NCBI GenBank assembly: GCA_002256115.1
Contig: NKIK01000019.1
Coordinates: forward strand, 17,742-81,741
Length of the DNA stretch: 64,000 bases
Direction of reading: 5' to 3'
Source of the DNA: Burkholderiales bacterium PBB3
GTDB lineage: Bacteria; Pseudomonadota; Gammaproteobacteria; Burkholderiales; Burkholderiaceae_C
Part shown: piece after piece, positions 17,301-26,595 of the stretch
Layout: each line of letters begins with the position of its first letter
Numbering within the stretch: the first letter of the stretch is position 1
Notes under the pieces: generated by a model
The model's input: the letters and a program-made list of their open reading frames with translations, nothing else
Databases searched by the model: none
What the model was told of the DNA's origin: nothing
Program-made: the position numbers and the translations under genes

Positions 17301-19577
17301 CTACCTGTGGCTGAATGTAATTTTGGCTGCTTCACTGCTCGGAAAATGCCGATGTAAGTGCCGAAAAGCACGCTTGCCCAGTGCTTGCGTATCCGGACCC
17401 ACACAGCCTCCGCGGGCAGACCGCACGATCATGCGCAAAGCAGTTGGTAGCCCCCGGTCCTTTGGGTGCGTGCTGGCCCAATCCAAAACAATGTTCCCGA
17501 GGTAATCCGTGGCGTTTGGAATTGCCAACAGAGTCAGACGCTCACTGCGCCAGGCACTGATTTCCTTGGGCGACAACATGGGGTGTAGAGGAGGTTCAGG
17601 CGGAGCTGGGTCGGTCGAAAAATACCGCCCTTCTGGCAGACTGCACCACCAATTGCGCCTGTCTATGGCTTCTACAGACCGTCGGTGCATATTGGGTAAG
17701 GCTAGCTCCGCAATGTCTTTCGGATCAGTTGAATAGAACTGCGTAGAAATGGATCCCAGCAAACCGGGATGTTTTGCCAGAAAAATTGCACCTAGTGCAC
17801 GTTTTTGAGGGATGGCCGTGGCCATGCGGATTTCTATTAGCTCCTCTCGGTTGCTGGGCAACAGGCTCTTCATGTCTACTTCAAGACGCTCCAATATGTC
17901 CCATCGTTGCAATACAAAAGCGCGGACCCAAACGACCCCCAGCAGTGCCTTACGCAACGGATTGGGTGTGGTTCGAGCACGTTGTAGGTCGTACAGCACA
18001 TCCAGCGGAAGCGACTCGTTTAAGACTTTGGCACCGACAACGTCAACAACCGGTAGGCCACCTGTAGCCGTCGAAGTGGCGTATGCCTTCATCGGCAATA
18101 CGTAAACCAAGTTACTGAATTCAAGCTTTGACTGCACATGAGGAAGGGAGACATCAGCAATTCGATTCCTGTCTTGCTGAGTCAGACCCACGTTTGTATC
18201 GTTAAGAATCGCGCGGGCAATCGCCATGGCTGCAGCGTGATTGGATTCCAGTCGAATCATGTGATATCGAGCCGTTACAAAAGCAGGTGATCCGCGCGAT
18301 ACATTGCCTGCTTCCCTCAGCAAATTTGGAATTCCGGCGCTACCGGGTTTAGCACTTTGCAATTTGGCAAGCAACCACAGCTCCGTTTTTGGTAGTTCTA
18401 GCCCGTCCGGCAAAGCTACATCGACGCCCATACGCATAGCGGCAAGCCATGCACCAAAGCCCAAACGTTGCGCCAAAAACGTGCTTTCAATGGCTAAGGC
18501 GGCGTCAAAGTCGCGCACATCTTGCCCAATAGTTTCTGGCAGATTGTCTGAACTCAATCGCTCATCCAATGCGCTTCGCATGCCGTAAGGGTCCGTGACA
18601 AGTCCAACCCTCTGCAGTAGCCGATCCGCATCGCGTTTCAGCGCAGGTGCTGCCGCCGATTTTTTGAGTTCGTGGAGGCGTAACTCTGCCTGCGTATAAA
18701 TTTGCTCCACTGTTGTATCGGGCGGAGGCACTTGCAAACTGGCTTGCCGAATCAGGGCACGTGCAGCCATATAGAGTCCAATTGAACTCCAGGGAGAGTC
18801 TTTGTCGCGGGCTATCGTATCAAAGCGTTGTGTAGCCTCTCCATAGGCACCCGCATAGAACTTTGCTGCTGCAATTTGGTAAGCACGGTCTGCTTGGTAC
18901 CATTTCGGCGTGCTTGGCTCCGGCTCGATTGGAAACGTTACTGACCTCGCTTCGCAGTGGCTAAAAACTTGATCCTGCCCCTTAACCCAGGACTCAACCC
19001 AAGTGCTCACACCGTGTGCGTCTATGCGTAGCTGCAGAGTTCGTGCTGCAGTTCGGTAGGAGTCAGGATTGCAGTTGGGCAAGTAACTGTCCCAATGCGT
19101 CAAAGTGGTTTGTTCGGTTGTGCTACTGGTCGGCGGTTGCCAAGGAGGCGTAGAAACCAACTTACGCGCGTCTGCCCAAGATTTCCGTGCGTTCACCATC
19201 GCAACGGAATCACGCCAATTGTTTCCGTGATACCCGCGTGAACCATCGTCCCAACAAGGATCAAACTCCCGCAAACGGTCAACTTCCACGGTATCAAGTG
19301 GCTTCCCAAGCAGATTGCGGTATGCCAGAAACAGATAGAAATGGTCATAGCGGGGATTCAACACACCGAGAGTTCCAGTTGCAAATGCGTCCAACGATTG
19401 CTCTGGCCATTGATATGCCGCGAAGATACTGTTGGCACCTAACTCACAAGCGCGTTTGCCAGCAAGTCCTTCGGCACCATAAGCACTACTGAAGACGGCC
19501 ATGGCAAGGACAACGGCCACACAGCCGCGATTTAGTCGCAAGCTAACTACAGAGAAACAGTTTTTTCCGAGATACAT
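17301..19577 (-). CDS. Large exported protein of unknown function
   Basis: The 758-residue product begins with a hydrophobic export signal (CVAVVLAMAVFSSAYGA). The mature part is mostly helical with TPR-like stretches (for example ADRAYQIAAAKFYAGAYGEATQRFDTI) and several Cys pairs. No catalytic motif was recognised. Codon and base composition are more AT-rich than flanking genes, hinting at transfer. It is flanked by a repeat copy and transcribed alone. Confidence 0.6.
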   Translation of the reverse strand: MYLGKNCFSVVSLRLNRGCVAVVLAMAVFSSAYGAEGLAGKRACELGANSIFAAYQWPEQSLDAFATGTLGVLNPRYDHFYLFLAYRNLLGKPLDTVEVDRLREFDPCWDDGSRGYHGNNWRDSVAMVNARKSWADARKLVSTPPWQPPTSSTTEQTTLTHWDSYLPNCNPDSYRTAARTLQLRIDAHGVSTWVESWVKGQDQVFSHCEARSVTFPIEPEPSTPKWYQADRAYQIAAAKFYAGAYGEATQRFDTIARDKDSPWSSIGLYMAARALIRQASLQVPPPDTTVEQIYTQAELRLHELKKSAAAPALKRDADRLLQRVGLVTDPYGMRSALDERLSSDNLPETIGQDVRDFDAALAIESTFLAQRLGFGAWLAAMRMGVDVALPDGLELPKTELWLLAKLQSAKPGSAGIPNLLREAGNVSRGSPAFVTARYHMIRLESNHAAAMAIARAILNDTNVGLTQQDRNRIADVSLPHVQSKLEFSNLVYVLPMKAYATSTATGGLPVVDVVGAKVLNESLPLDVLYDLQRARTTPNPLRKALLGVVWVRAFVLQRWDILERLEVDMKSLLPSNREELIEIRMATAIPQKRALGAIFLAKHPGLLGSISTQFYSTDPKDIAELALPNMHRRSVEAIDRRNWWCSLPEGRYFSTDPAPPEPPLHPMLSPKEISAWRSERLTLLAIPNATDYLGNIVLDWASTHPKDRGLPTALRMIVRSARGGCVGPDTQALGKRAFRHLHRHFPSSEAAKITFSHR

Positions 19578-19592
19578 GTTTGCAAGAAAATT

Positions 19593-19650
19593 ACTATAAA
19601 AACAGGAGCTTCTCCCGCACTATCCACGGGCTCAAACACCGATTTGGCTT
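19593..19650 (+). repeat. Dispersed two-hairpin repeat, copy 4
   Basis: ACTATAAAAACAGGAGCTTC, then CCCGCACTATCCACGGGC and GATTTGGCTT. It lies between two minus-strand genes, so it is antisense to both. Confidence 0.85.
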
Positions 19651-19651
19651 A

Positions 19652-20341
19652 TCAATCGCTTACGGGCTTCACTTGAACGCTGGCCGCCTCTTCTGCCGCC
19701 GTCCACAGGTGCGGGGCGATGTGGGTGGTGAGCTTGGTGATCGCCAGCTCGATCAAATCCGGGTGCAGCTCGTGACCAATGAAGGGCAGCACTTCGGCGG
19801 TGATGTCGCTGCCCAAGTCGCGTAAGTGGTGGGCCGCGTTCACGCTGTGGGCGTAGGGCACCAGCGCGTCTTGCTTGCCATGCAAGAAGTGAATGGTGGT
19901 GACGGCGGGCGGTGCATCGGGCAAGGTGGTGAAGCGCCCGCCCATAGTCACTACGCGGCTGGCCAGCATGGGGGCATGCTTGCTGGCCTCCAACACCATT
20001 TCTGCACCCTGCGACACGCCGATCAGCGCCGTGGCAGTGGCCGTAACACCGCTGCGCGCTTGCCAGTCTTGCACGGCGGATTGCAGCGCTGGCAGGGCCT
20101 GGGCCACGCGTGCGGGGCGGTTGTCTTCCGTCACATCGGCCAGGCTAAACCACGCAAAGCCCTGGGGTGAATCTGCGGGCAAGTCTGCCTGCAAAGACAC
20201 TACGGTGGCCAACGGAAAAGTCTCGCGCAGCCGCTCGCCCAATGGCAACAGCGACGCAGCATCGGCACCGGCGGCGTGGCACAGCACGATCAATTGGGCG
20301 GGCTCAGCGGGTTCTTGGATAACGAGTGAGAGATCAGGCAT
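19652..20341 (-). CDS. Carboxylesterase/phospholipase-type hydrolase (YpfH-like)
   Basis: The 229-residue alpha/beta hydrolase shows LIVLCHAAGADAASLLPLG near the start, the nucleophile elbow GVSQGA, the acid segment GKQDALVPY and the His segment IGHEL. It resembles the small serine esterases of the YpfH/phospholipase-carboxylesterase group, which are cytoplasmic. Substrate unknown. Confidence 0.82.
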   Translation of the reverse strand: MPDLSLVIQEPAEPAQLIVLCHAAGADAASLLPLGERLRETFPLATVVSLQADLPADSPQGFAWFSLADVTEDNRPARVAQALPALQSAVQDWQARSGVTATATALIGVSQGAEMVLEASKHAPMLASRVVTMGGRFTTLPDAPPAVTTIHFLHGKQDALVPYAHSVNAAHHLRDLGSDITAEVLPFIGHELHPDLIELAITKLTTHIAPHLWTAAEEAASVQVKPVSD

Positions 20342-20391
20342 GGCGGGGTGGCAGATGAGGGGTTGGAGAAAATTGAACGGCGCATTGTGCG

Positions 20392-21633
20392 CTACAGGCC
20401 GGTCGTTTCAGAGCGGTGCTGGCGGCTGGGGTCGGGGTTGCGCAGGTCGTAGACGTTGACACCGGCCTCGGCATCGCTGGGGGTTTTGTGCAGCCATTCG
20501 GGGTTGTCGATACAAAACTGAATGTCGGCAGCCCCGGCGCGCCAGCGCTCCATCACTGAGGCGCGTGAGAACTCGTAATCCGCCGATGGCAAGGCGCGCA
20601 CGGCGGGGCGGTAGACCAATTGCACCAGGTCAATCTGCCGGGGCGAGCCGTGCTGCATCAGCTCCAGCACTGCCGGGTGTTCGCGCATTTCGGGGGGCAG
20701 TTCCTTCACCAGATTGTCAATGCTGTGCTTGAGCGACTGGATCTGGGTGAGCATGCTGCTGCCGTAGCGGGTGCGGCTGGAGTACATGATATTTTTGTGC
20801 CGCGCCATAGCGCCCAGCAGGTCGGTGGGCATGTCGCCGCGGGCACTGAACAAATCGACCTGCAGCACCAGACGGTCTTTGTCCTGGCGGTTGTCCAGCA
20901 CATAGTGCAGCGGCGTGTTGGAGACGATGCCGCCATCCCAATACGCCGCGCCATCAATCTCGACCGGCGCAAAGGCTGGCGGCAGCGCGCCGCTGGCCAT
21001 GATGTGTTCGGGCCCGATGGTGTGGGTGCTGTTGTCAAAGTAAACCGAGTTGCCAGTGCGCACATCCACGGCACCTACGCTCAGGCGCAGCGACTGGCGG
21101 TTGATCAGGTCAAAGTCGACCAGCTCCAACAGAGTTTCGCGCAGCGGCCGGCTGTCGTACAGGCCCAGTGCGGATGGCTTGCCCGGCGGGGCCATGAAGT
21201 CTAAAAACGAGCGCGGCTGGTAAAAGCCGTTGATGCCCTTGGCGGTAGAAAGCTGGGCGCTGAACCAATTGAACCCAGTGCGCCAGGGCAGATCGGGCGG
21301 CGCAGGCAAGAGCATGCCGCTAGAGACGCGCTCCCAAAAAGCACGCAGGCGCTCTACCCTGCGCTCGGGCGGGTTGCCTGCAATCAGTGCCGCGTTGATG
21401 GCACCAATAGACACCCCGGCAATCCAGTCGGGCGTGTAGTCACTGGCGGCCAGCCCCTCATACACACCGGCCTGGTACGCCCCCAAGGCACCACCGCCCT
21501 GCAGCACCAGCACGATGCTGCGCTGCTGCGCGGCCTTGCGTTCGGGTGGCGGTGGCGGTGGCGGTGAGGGTAAAGGTTTAGCGGGTGGTTGGGCTTGCGG
21601 CTTAGAGCCCGGACTGGTGCGTTTCACTGCCAT
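20392..21633 (-). CDS. Patatin-like phospholipase
   Basis: The start at 21633 (MAVKRTS) is chosen over an upstream in-frame ATG at 21660. After a Pro-rich N-terminus (seven consecutive prolines encoded by GGTGGC repeats on the plus strand) the protein has the patatin oxyanion loop GGGALGAYQAG, the nucleophile GVSIG and the catalytic Asp in DGGIVSNTP. Patatins hydrolyse acyl chains from lipids. The C-terminal third is a DUF3734-like region. Its end lies near the esterase gene. Confidence 0.88.
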   Translation of the reverse strand: MAVKRTSPGSKPQAQPPAKPLPSPPPPPPPERKAAQQRSIVLVLQGGGALGAYQAGVYEGLAASDYTPDWIAGVSIGAINAALIAGNPPERRVERLRAFWERVSSGMLLPAPPDLPWRTGFNWFSAQLSTAKGINGFYQPRSFLDFMAPPGKPSALGLYDSRPLRETLLELVDFDLINRQSLRLSVGAVDVRTGNSVYFDNSTHTIGPEHIMASGALPPAFAPVEIDGAAYWDGGIVSNTPLHYVLDNRQDKDRLVLQVDLFSARGDMPTDLLGAMARHKNIMYSSRTRYGSSMLTQIQSLKHSIDNLVKELPPEMREHPAVLELMQHGSPRQIDLVQLVYRPAVRALPSADYEFSRASVMERWRAGAADIQFCIDNPEWLHKTPSDAEAGVNVYDLRNPDPSRQHRSETTGL

Positions 21634-21703
21634 GGTCGATCCTTTGGCGCGAACAAGCACGCGCCCTCAGACTGTACGACACGGCTGCGGGATTTGGCAG
21701 CTT

Positions 21704-21752
21704 GCTACAAACTTGGGAGCTGCTCCCGCACTATCCACGGCCCATACGGGCG
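21704..21752 (+). repeat. Dispersed two-hairpin repeat, copy 5
   Basis: GCTACAAACTTGGGAGCTGC, CCCGCACTATCCACGG, then the second stem GCCC-ATAC-GGGC, which differs in sequence from other copies while keeping pairing. Confidence 0.88.
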
Positions 21753-21753
21753 A

Positions 21754-22320
21754 TTACTGCATTAAGAAAAACGGAATCGAGCCCAGGCCAATCCAATTTT
21801 GTGGATTGTTGAGCGGCTTGCCGCCTTTGATTAGCCACACAAACCACGAGTAGTGGCCGATGGGGTCGTCATCACTGAAGGTAATACAAGTGCTTTCCCG
21901 TTTGACTTGAGACAGACGGAATCCCTTTTCCGGTATGTACTTTTGGGCATAGGGAACGATTGCATCGTTCAAGATGCCGATGTTGGGGCCATTTGGTATT
22001 CCGCTTGGCGTCCAAGTTCGCACCCGTTGGTTAGGTGAAAGGATTCCAACATAAACATCCATCTCCTGGCCCACCATGCTAGTCGTGGACAACTGTAAAG
22101 ACTCGGACTCCGCAATTTCACCTTCAAGACAGTGTCTCCCGTTCCTTGCTCCACTAAAGATATTAATGGACGGGTCCCCGGCGTATGGGCCGTAGATAGC
22201 AAGACTGATGACAGGCCGAAAGTTTGCAGTTGTGATTTGCGCGCCTCCGTTGGCCGCCAATAGCGACAGCGGCGTGCCGAGCGCAAGTACGGCAAACAAA
22301 TTGCGAATGGAATTAGTCAT
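21754..22320 (-). CDS. Exported protein of unknown function
   Basis: The start at 22320 gives a signal peptide (MTNSIRNLFAVLALGTPLSLLA) and 188 residues; an upstream in-frame extension overlaps the next gene. The mature protein has two Cys (HCLEGE and STCITF) and beta-rich segments. No family was recognised. It is AT-richer than surrounding genes and follows the small membrane-protein gene by 22 nt. Confidence 0.5.
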   Translation of the reverse strand: MTNSIRNLFAVLALGTPLSLLAANGGAQITTANFRPVISLAIYGPYAGDPSINIFSGARNGRHCLEGEIAESESLQLSTTSMVGQEMDVYVGILSPNQRVRTWTPSGIPNGPNIGILNDAIVPYAQKYIPEKGFRLSQVKRESTCITFSDDDPIGHYSWFVWLIKGGKPLNNPQNWIGLGSIPFFLMQ

Positions 22321-22342
22321 TTGGATATAGCTGCTTAACTTG

Positions 22343-22621
22343 TTAGGTCTCGGATAGCACACCGTATGCAATGCCAAGTATCGCGGCGAGCGGAAACCAA
22401 GAAGCAGTAGCGACAATCCCGAACACAAATTGCTCCTTCCGCATGAGGTAAATGGACGCGAATAGCGACACACCGATGCAGGCAAAAGTGAACCACAGAA
22501 AAGATTTCACCGGACCACTACCAGCTGCGGCGGCAATGCCGAAGACCACGAAGAGATAAATTACCAGCGCGTTCATCACCAGTGCAACGAACCAACCAAA
22601 CCACCAAACATATAGCAGCAT
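22343..22621 (-). CDS. Small membrane protein of unknown function
   Basis: The 92-residue product has three hydrophobic helices (starting LLYVWWFGWFVALVMNAL). No family recognised. Both ends of the gene are bordered by similar short motifs (CTTAACTTGTTA and CCTAATTTGTTA on the plus strand), described in the findings. Confidence 0.45.
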   Translation of the reverse strand: MLLYVWWFGWFVALVMNALVIYLFVVFGIAAAAGSGPVKSFLWFTFACIGVSLFASIYLMRKEQFVFGIVATASWFPLAAILGIAYGVLSET

Positions 22622-22807
22622 ATGAGACCTAATTTGTTATCGGAGTGGCGCCTATCTTATTTAGAGCGAAGAGCGTCGTCTTGAACCATCGTTGAACTCG
22701 CTGTATTTACGAGCCTTTGATATTTAACCCAGTTTCCCCCATCCAATCGCGACCCAAAACAAAACGGCAACAAACCCTGCAAAGTCGCTGAATTAAATTG
22801 AACAACT

Positions 22808-22864
22808 ACTATTAAAGTAGGAGCTGCTCCCGCGCTATCCATGGGCTGAATAGCGCATTTGACT
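22808..22864 (+). repeat. Dispersed two-hairpin repeat, copy 6
   Basis: ACTATTAAAGTAGGAGCTGC, CCCGCGCTATCCATGGGC and GCATTTGAC. It lies in the 285-bp gap 22622-22906, which otherwise holds no recognisable gene. Confidence 0.85.
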
Positions 22865-22906
22865 TCTAAGCTCTGAGTTTTCTCCAATGAGGTTTGATCC
22901 CGAGAC

Positions 22907-24097
22907 TCAAGACGATTGCGCGTAGGCGGCAAGCAAGCGCGTCGCCTCTAGCGGACCCATCACCTCAATGCCCTCTTTCATGGGGTAGGGCTGGGCCACA
23001 GGTGCCACCTCAATTTTGCGGCTTGCCTTGAGATCTGCAGCCGCCAGATAGAAGCCCTTGGTGACAGTGGGCGCAGACGAGCGCTTGATTTCAATGACCC
23101 ACGTCTGCCCGTCACGAAACTCCAGCACCAGGTCGACTTCAGCGCCATGGCTGGTCCGGTAAAAACTGACCTGGGCGGCTGGGGCGGCGCAGATAAGTTG
23201 TTCTATGACAAAGCCCTCCCAACTGGAACCCGCCACCGGGTGACCCAAAACGCTGTCCAGACTGTGCAGGCCCAGCAATGCATGCACCAAGCCACTGTCG
23301 CGCACATAAACCTTGGGTGCACGGACCAGGCGTTTGCCGACATTGCCGCTCCAGGCTGGTAGGCGGCGCACCAGCATCAGGTCGCATAACAGGTCGATGT
23401 AGCGACTCACTGTTTGCCCGCTGACTGCCAGGGCCGATGCCAGTTTGGACTGGTCCAACAGCTCGCCCTGGTTGTGCGCCAACATGGTCCATAGTCGACG
23501 CAAGGTGGTGGCCGGAATTCTGGGTCCCATGGCGGGAATGTCTTTTTCCAAATAGGTGGAGATGAACGCATCCCGCCAGGTCATGCTCATCGCGTCACTG
23601 CGGGCCAGCCACGAAAGAGGAAACCCGCCACGCACCCAGAGCGCGTTGAGGTCAGCGGGCGGGGTGGTCTCATTGAATAGCTCTTGGGCCTGAAATGGCG
23701 TGAGTTCTAGCTGCGCAATCCGCCCTGCCAAGCTTTCGCTGGACTGTTGTAGCAGCACGCCTGAGGCCGAACCGAGCAGCAAGAACTGCGCTTCGGCTTG
23801 CCCACCGCGGCGGCGCTGGTCGATAACACCGCGCAGGATGCTGAAGATGCCTGGCAGGCGCTGAACTTCATCCAGGATGACCAACTGATTGGGGTGCGCC
23901 ATGAAGAACGCTTCAGGGTCATCCAACTGGCGCTGTGCAGAGGGAAGCTCCAAGTCCAGGTACAGCGCGCCAGGGTGCGCCTTGAGCTGGGTAAAAGCCA
24001 AGGTGGTTTTGCCGGTTTGGCGCGGCCCCAAGAGCGCAACAGCGGGGAACTGTGCGAGTAGTTCAGTGAGTTGCTGTTGGACTAAACGATCATACAT
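22907..24097 (-). CDS. AAA ATPase with DUF4143 C-terminal domain
   Basis: The 396-residue protein has a Walker A (GPRQTGKTT), a Walker B-type LVILDEVQR with the following LPGIF, and a sensor-like GSASGVLL in its N-terminal AAA_14 domain. The C-terminal half (YLEKDIPAMG, then SRYIDLLCDLMLVRRLPAW and the nuclease-like EVDLVLEF) is the DUF4143 domain. The family is very widespread; a biological role is not established. It appears single-gene. Confidence 0.88.
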   Translation of the reverse strand: MYDRLVQQQLTELLAQFPAVALLGPRQTGKTTLAFTQLKAHPGALYLDLELPSAQRQLDDPEAFFMAHPNQLVILDEVQRLPGIFSILRGVIDQRRRGGQAEAQFLLLGSASGVLLQQSSESLAGRIAQLELTPFQAQELFNETTPPADLNALWVRGGFPLSWLARSDAMSMTWRDAFISTYLEKDIPAMGPRIPATTLRRLWTMLAHNQGELLDQSKLASALAVSGQTVSRYIDLLCDLMLVRRLPAWSGNVGKRLVRAPKVYVRDSGLVHALLGLHSLDSVLGHPVAGSSWEGFVIEQLICAAPAAQVSFYRTSHGAEVDLVLEFRDGQTWVIEIKRSSAPTVTKGFYLAAADLKASRKIEVAPVAQPYPMKEGIEVMGPLEATRLLAAYAQSS

Positions 24098-24161
24098 CCG
24101 TGCATTTTAGCCATTCATTGGAGAAATTACACGGTTAATTCGATATAAAAATCAGAGATTC

Positions 24162-24220
24162 GCTACAAACTTAGGAGCTGCTCCCGCACTATCCACGGCC
24201 TGAATGGCCGATTTGGCTTG
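24162..24220 (+). repeat. Dispersed two-hairpin repeat, copy 7 (near consensus)
   Basis: GCTACAAACTTAGGAGCTGC, CCCGCACTATCCACGG, stem CGGCC-TGAAT-GGCCG, then GATTTGGCTTG. This is the clearest example of both hairpins. Confidence 0.92.
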
Positions 24221-24237
24221 TAAATGCCGGGGCAAAA

Positions 24238-24999
24238 CTACAAGTGCGCCTGCTCGGCAATGGCGTTGGCCATGTATTCGATCTTGCGCTGCATGTCGTC
24301 GTCGGTATCCGCATGCTGCTGGGCGATGGCGGCAAACTGGGCTTGCGCGGCCAAGAAGGCGTCCACCACATCGGGGTCGAAGTGCTTGCCGCGCTCGGCG
24401 GTCAAAATTTTGACTGCCGCGTCGTGCGACACGCCGTCTTTGTAGACCTTGTTGGAGATCAGCGCGTCGTACACATCGGCCAGGGCCACGATGCGGGCCG
24501 ACAAGGGAATCTGCGCGCCCCACAGGCCCTGGGGGTAGCCGGTGCCGTCCCACTTTTCTTGGTGCGACAAGACGAGCTCTTTGGCCACCGTCAGCCCACT
24601 GGCGGTTTGGCCCAGGGTTCTCTCGGCACGCAGCAGGGCGTCGTAGGCTACTTTGGGGTGGGTGCGCAAGATGGACAGTTCGTCTGGCGTCAAGCGGCCG
24701 GGTTTGAGCAAGATGCGGTCGGGTATGCCCATGGATCCCATGCCGTACAGCGGCACGCTGTCGCACAACTGGTCAATGTAGTCAACCGTCAACGTGTCGG
24801 CAAATTCTGGCCGGCTCGCCAGTTGCTGGGCCAGCAAGCGTACATATTTGTTCACCCGCAACAGGTGGCTTTCGGTATCTGATCCGCGCTGTTCGGCCAG
24901 CGTGGCCATGGCAAACACCGCGACCCGCAGGGCGTGGCCCGCGTCGTTGGACACCTGGCCGGTGGTGTTGGGCGCGGCGGGGGCAAAACTCATGGTCAT
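24238..24999 (-). CDS. HD-GYP domain protein with degenerate HD motif
   Basis: The 253-residue protein is an HD-GYP domain with retained first His (ESHLLRV), HPKVAYDALL, HQEKWDGTGYPQG and ADVYDAL. The metal-binding HD doublet is missing: where family members have LHDIGK, this has LYGMGS. Active relatives hydrolyse cyclic di-GMP; this one is probably inactive or altered and may act by binding. Its start overlaps the end of the methyltransferase gene by four bases, so the two are co-transcribed. Confidence 0.85.
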   Translation of the reverse strand: MTMSFAPAAPNTTGQVSNDAGHALRVAVFAMATLAEQRGSDTESHLLRVNKYVRLLAQQLASRPEFADTLTVDYIDQLCDSVPLYGMGSMGIPDRILLKPGRLTPDELSILRTHPKVAYDALLRAERTLGQTASGLTVAKELVLSHQEKWDGTGYPQGLWGAQIPLSARIVALADVYDALISNKVYKDGVSHDAAVKILTAERGKHFDPDVVDAFLAAQAQFAAIAQQHADTDDDMQRKIEYMANAIAEQAHL

Positions 25000-25781
25000 T
25001 CTCCTGGGGGCCGCTCAAACGCGGGGGGCTTGGAATTCGGGAAAGGGGCTTGGTAGATCCACACCATTCTGCCACCGGGCGCGGGGTAGTGCGCGTGCGC
25101 TAGCAGCTCGGTGGCCTCAAATTCCAGGCTGACCAGCCAGGCACCGGCGGGCAGCTCGGCCCGGGCCTTGGCCACGGCACGGGGCATGCTCTCGGGCCTT
25201 TGAAACAGATAGACCAGGGCGTAGCCGGACCAGTCATGCGCCCACATATCGCCCTGGCGCACCCGCGCCCAGGGGCACCACAGGGCGCACACGGCGCGCA
25301 GCGGCCAGCTCCACTCCAGCCCGTGCAGCTGGGCCTGGGGGTAGGCGCGGCGCAACGCCCGCAGGCCATGGCCCGCGCCGCAACCGGCATCCAGCACGCG
25401 CGCACCCTCAGGTAGCGGCGCATGGCTGCTAAGCGCGCTCAAGGCATCGTGCGGGGTGGGAAAGATAGGCGCGTCACGCCAGGCATTCAGCGGGTAGATC
25501 AGCATCAGCAGGCCCAGCGGCAGCAGCCAGGCCCAGGCGGGCAAGCTGACGACGCCCGACAGCGCCAATGACAGCGGAAACCCGCCGCCGATCATCAACC
25601 GACGCCACCAGCTGTGGCCCAGCAGGCTGGCCGCCACGCCGCCCAGGCTGGGCAGCGCCAGCGCGGCCACTGGCCCCACGCCCAGGGCCACCAGCCCCAC
25701 AAAGCCCAGCCAGGCCGCAGCCCAGACCATTAAGGCCGGCAGCGGCCAGGGGCTGTGGATCAGGGCGCGGGCAATCTTCAT
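24996..25781 (-). CDS. Membrane-anchored class I SAM methyltransferase
   Basis: The start at 25781 is chosen over a longer frame. The 261-residue product has N-terminal membrane helices (about residues 10-90) and a C-terminal Rossmann methyltransferase domain with the SAM motif VLDAGCGAGHG and a following acidic loop. Substrate unknown. It is coupled to the HD-GYP gene downstream (overlap ATGA). Confidence 0.75.
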   Translation of the reverse strand: MKIARALIHSPWPLPALMVWAAAWLGFVGLVALGVGPVAALALPSLGGVAASLLGHSWWRRLMIGGGFPLSLALSGVVSLPAWAWLLPLGLLMLIYPLNAWRDAPIFPTPHDALSALSSHAPLPEGARVLDAGCGAGHGLRALRRAYPQAQLHGLEWSWPLRAVCALWCPWARVRQGDMWAHDWSGYALVYLFQRPESMPRAVAKARAELPAGAWLVSLEFEATELLAHAHYPAPGGRMVWIYQAPFPNSKPPAFERPPGE

Positions 25782-25921
25782 GAAGGCTGGTGCGGAGTTT
25801 TCAAAAAGCAGTAGGTTAAATGCAAACGCAATTGAAACCAGCTGTAGCGCTTTGCATAGCGTTTGCGGGCGCGCGCATAGAATCGTCTGCGACAACCGCA
25901 ATCACTTCCAAAGGCGCTGCT

Positions 25922-26587
25922 ATGGCCATCATCTCAGGTAAGTTCGGGGGCTCGGAAAACATCACCGGCACTTCGGGCGATGACACGATTTTCCCGTTCA
26001 CGGGTTTTGATCTGATCGATGGCGGCGGCGGCCTGGACACGGTGAGCGCCGCCTTTTCTCGGGGCAATGTGGCCTTTTTGAAGCGCAGTGGCCTGACGGT
26101 GATGGAACTGGTCTCTGGGGCCAGCAGCGCCAACACCGAATGGCGGCTCAAAAACGTAGAGCGGGTGAGCTTTGACGATGGCGCGGTGGCGCTTGATCTA
26201 ACACCCACGCAGGCTGCTGGCAAGGCCGCCCTGCTGATTGGCGCAGCCGCCGGTGCCGCAACGCTGAAAGACCAGCTCACCACGGGCGCAGTGATTCGCT
26301 ACTTTGACAGCGGCGCAAGCCTGTTGGACGGGGCCACGGCCTTGGTCAACTCAGGCATCATCGCCAGCTTTGCCGGGGGCAGTGACAACACCTCTTTTGT
26401 GAATCTGGTGTACCGCAATTTGTTTGACGCGCTGCCCAGCACCGCAGTGGCTGCCGAGTTGGCCAGCCTGCTGGACAACAACACCTACACCCAGGCCAGC
26501 ATGCTGGCCGCCATTGCGGGCCTGCAAGCGAACCAGGACCATATTCAGCTGGTGGGGCTGCAGACCTCGGGTCTGTACTTTTTGTAG
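25922..26587 (+). CDS. RTX/DUF4214-like surface protein
   Basis: The ATG at 25922 is chosen (AAAGG upstream); the frame is open to 25820. The 221-residue protein begins with a calcium-binding-like stretch (GGSENITGTSGDDT and DLIDGGGGLDTVS) typical of RTX proteins, followed by a DUF4214-like C-terminal half ending LVGLQTSGLYFL. No classical signal peptide is present, which suits export by a type I system, but no such transporter is in the window. Its stop is 8 nt before the thioredoxin gene. Confidence 0.6.
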   Translation: MAIISGKFGGSENITGTSGDDTIFPFTGFDLIDGGGGLDTVSAAFSRGNVAFLKRSGLTVMELVSGASSANTEWRLKNVERVSFDDGAVALDLTPTQAAGKAALLIGAAAGAATLKDQLTTGAVIRYFDSGASLLDGATALVNSGIIASFAGGSDNTSFVNLVYRNLFDALPSTAVAAELASLLDNNTYTQASMLAAIAGLQANQDHIQLVGLQTSGLYFL

Positions 26588-26595
26588 GCCGCAGC

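Noticed and set aside
22657..22932. Short minus-strand frame across repeat copy 6
   Set aside because: Its central residues (MDSAGAAP) are simply the repeat translated; the same peptide appears in shadow frames at other repeat copies.
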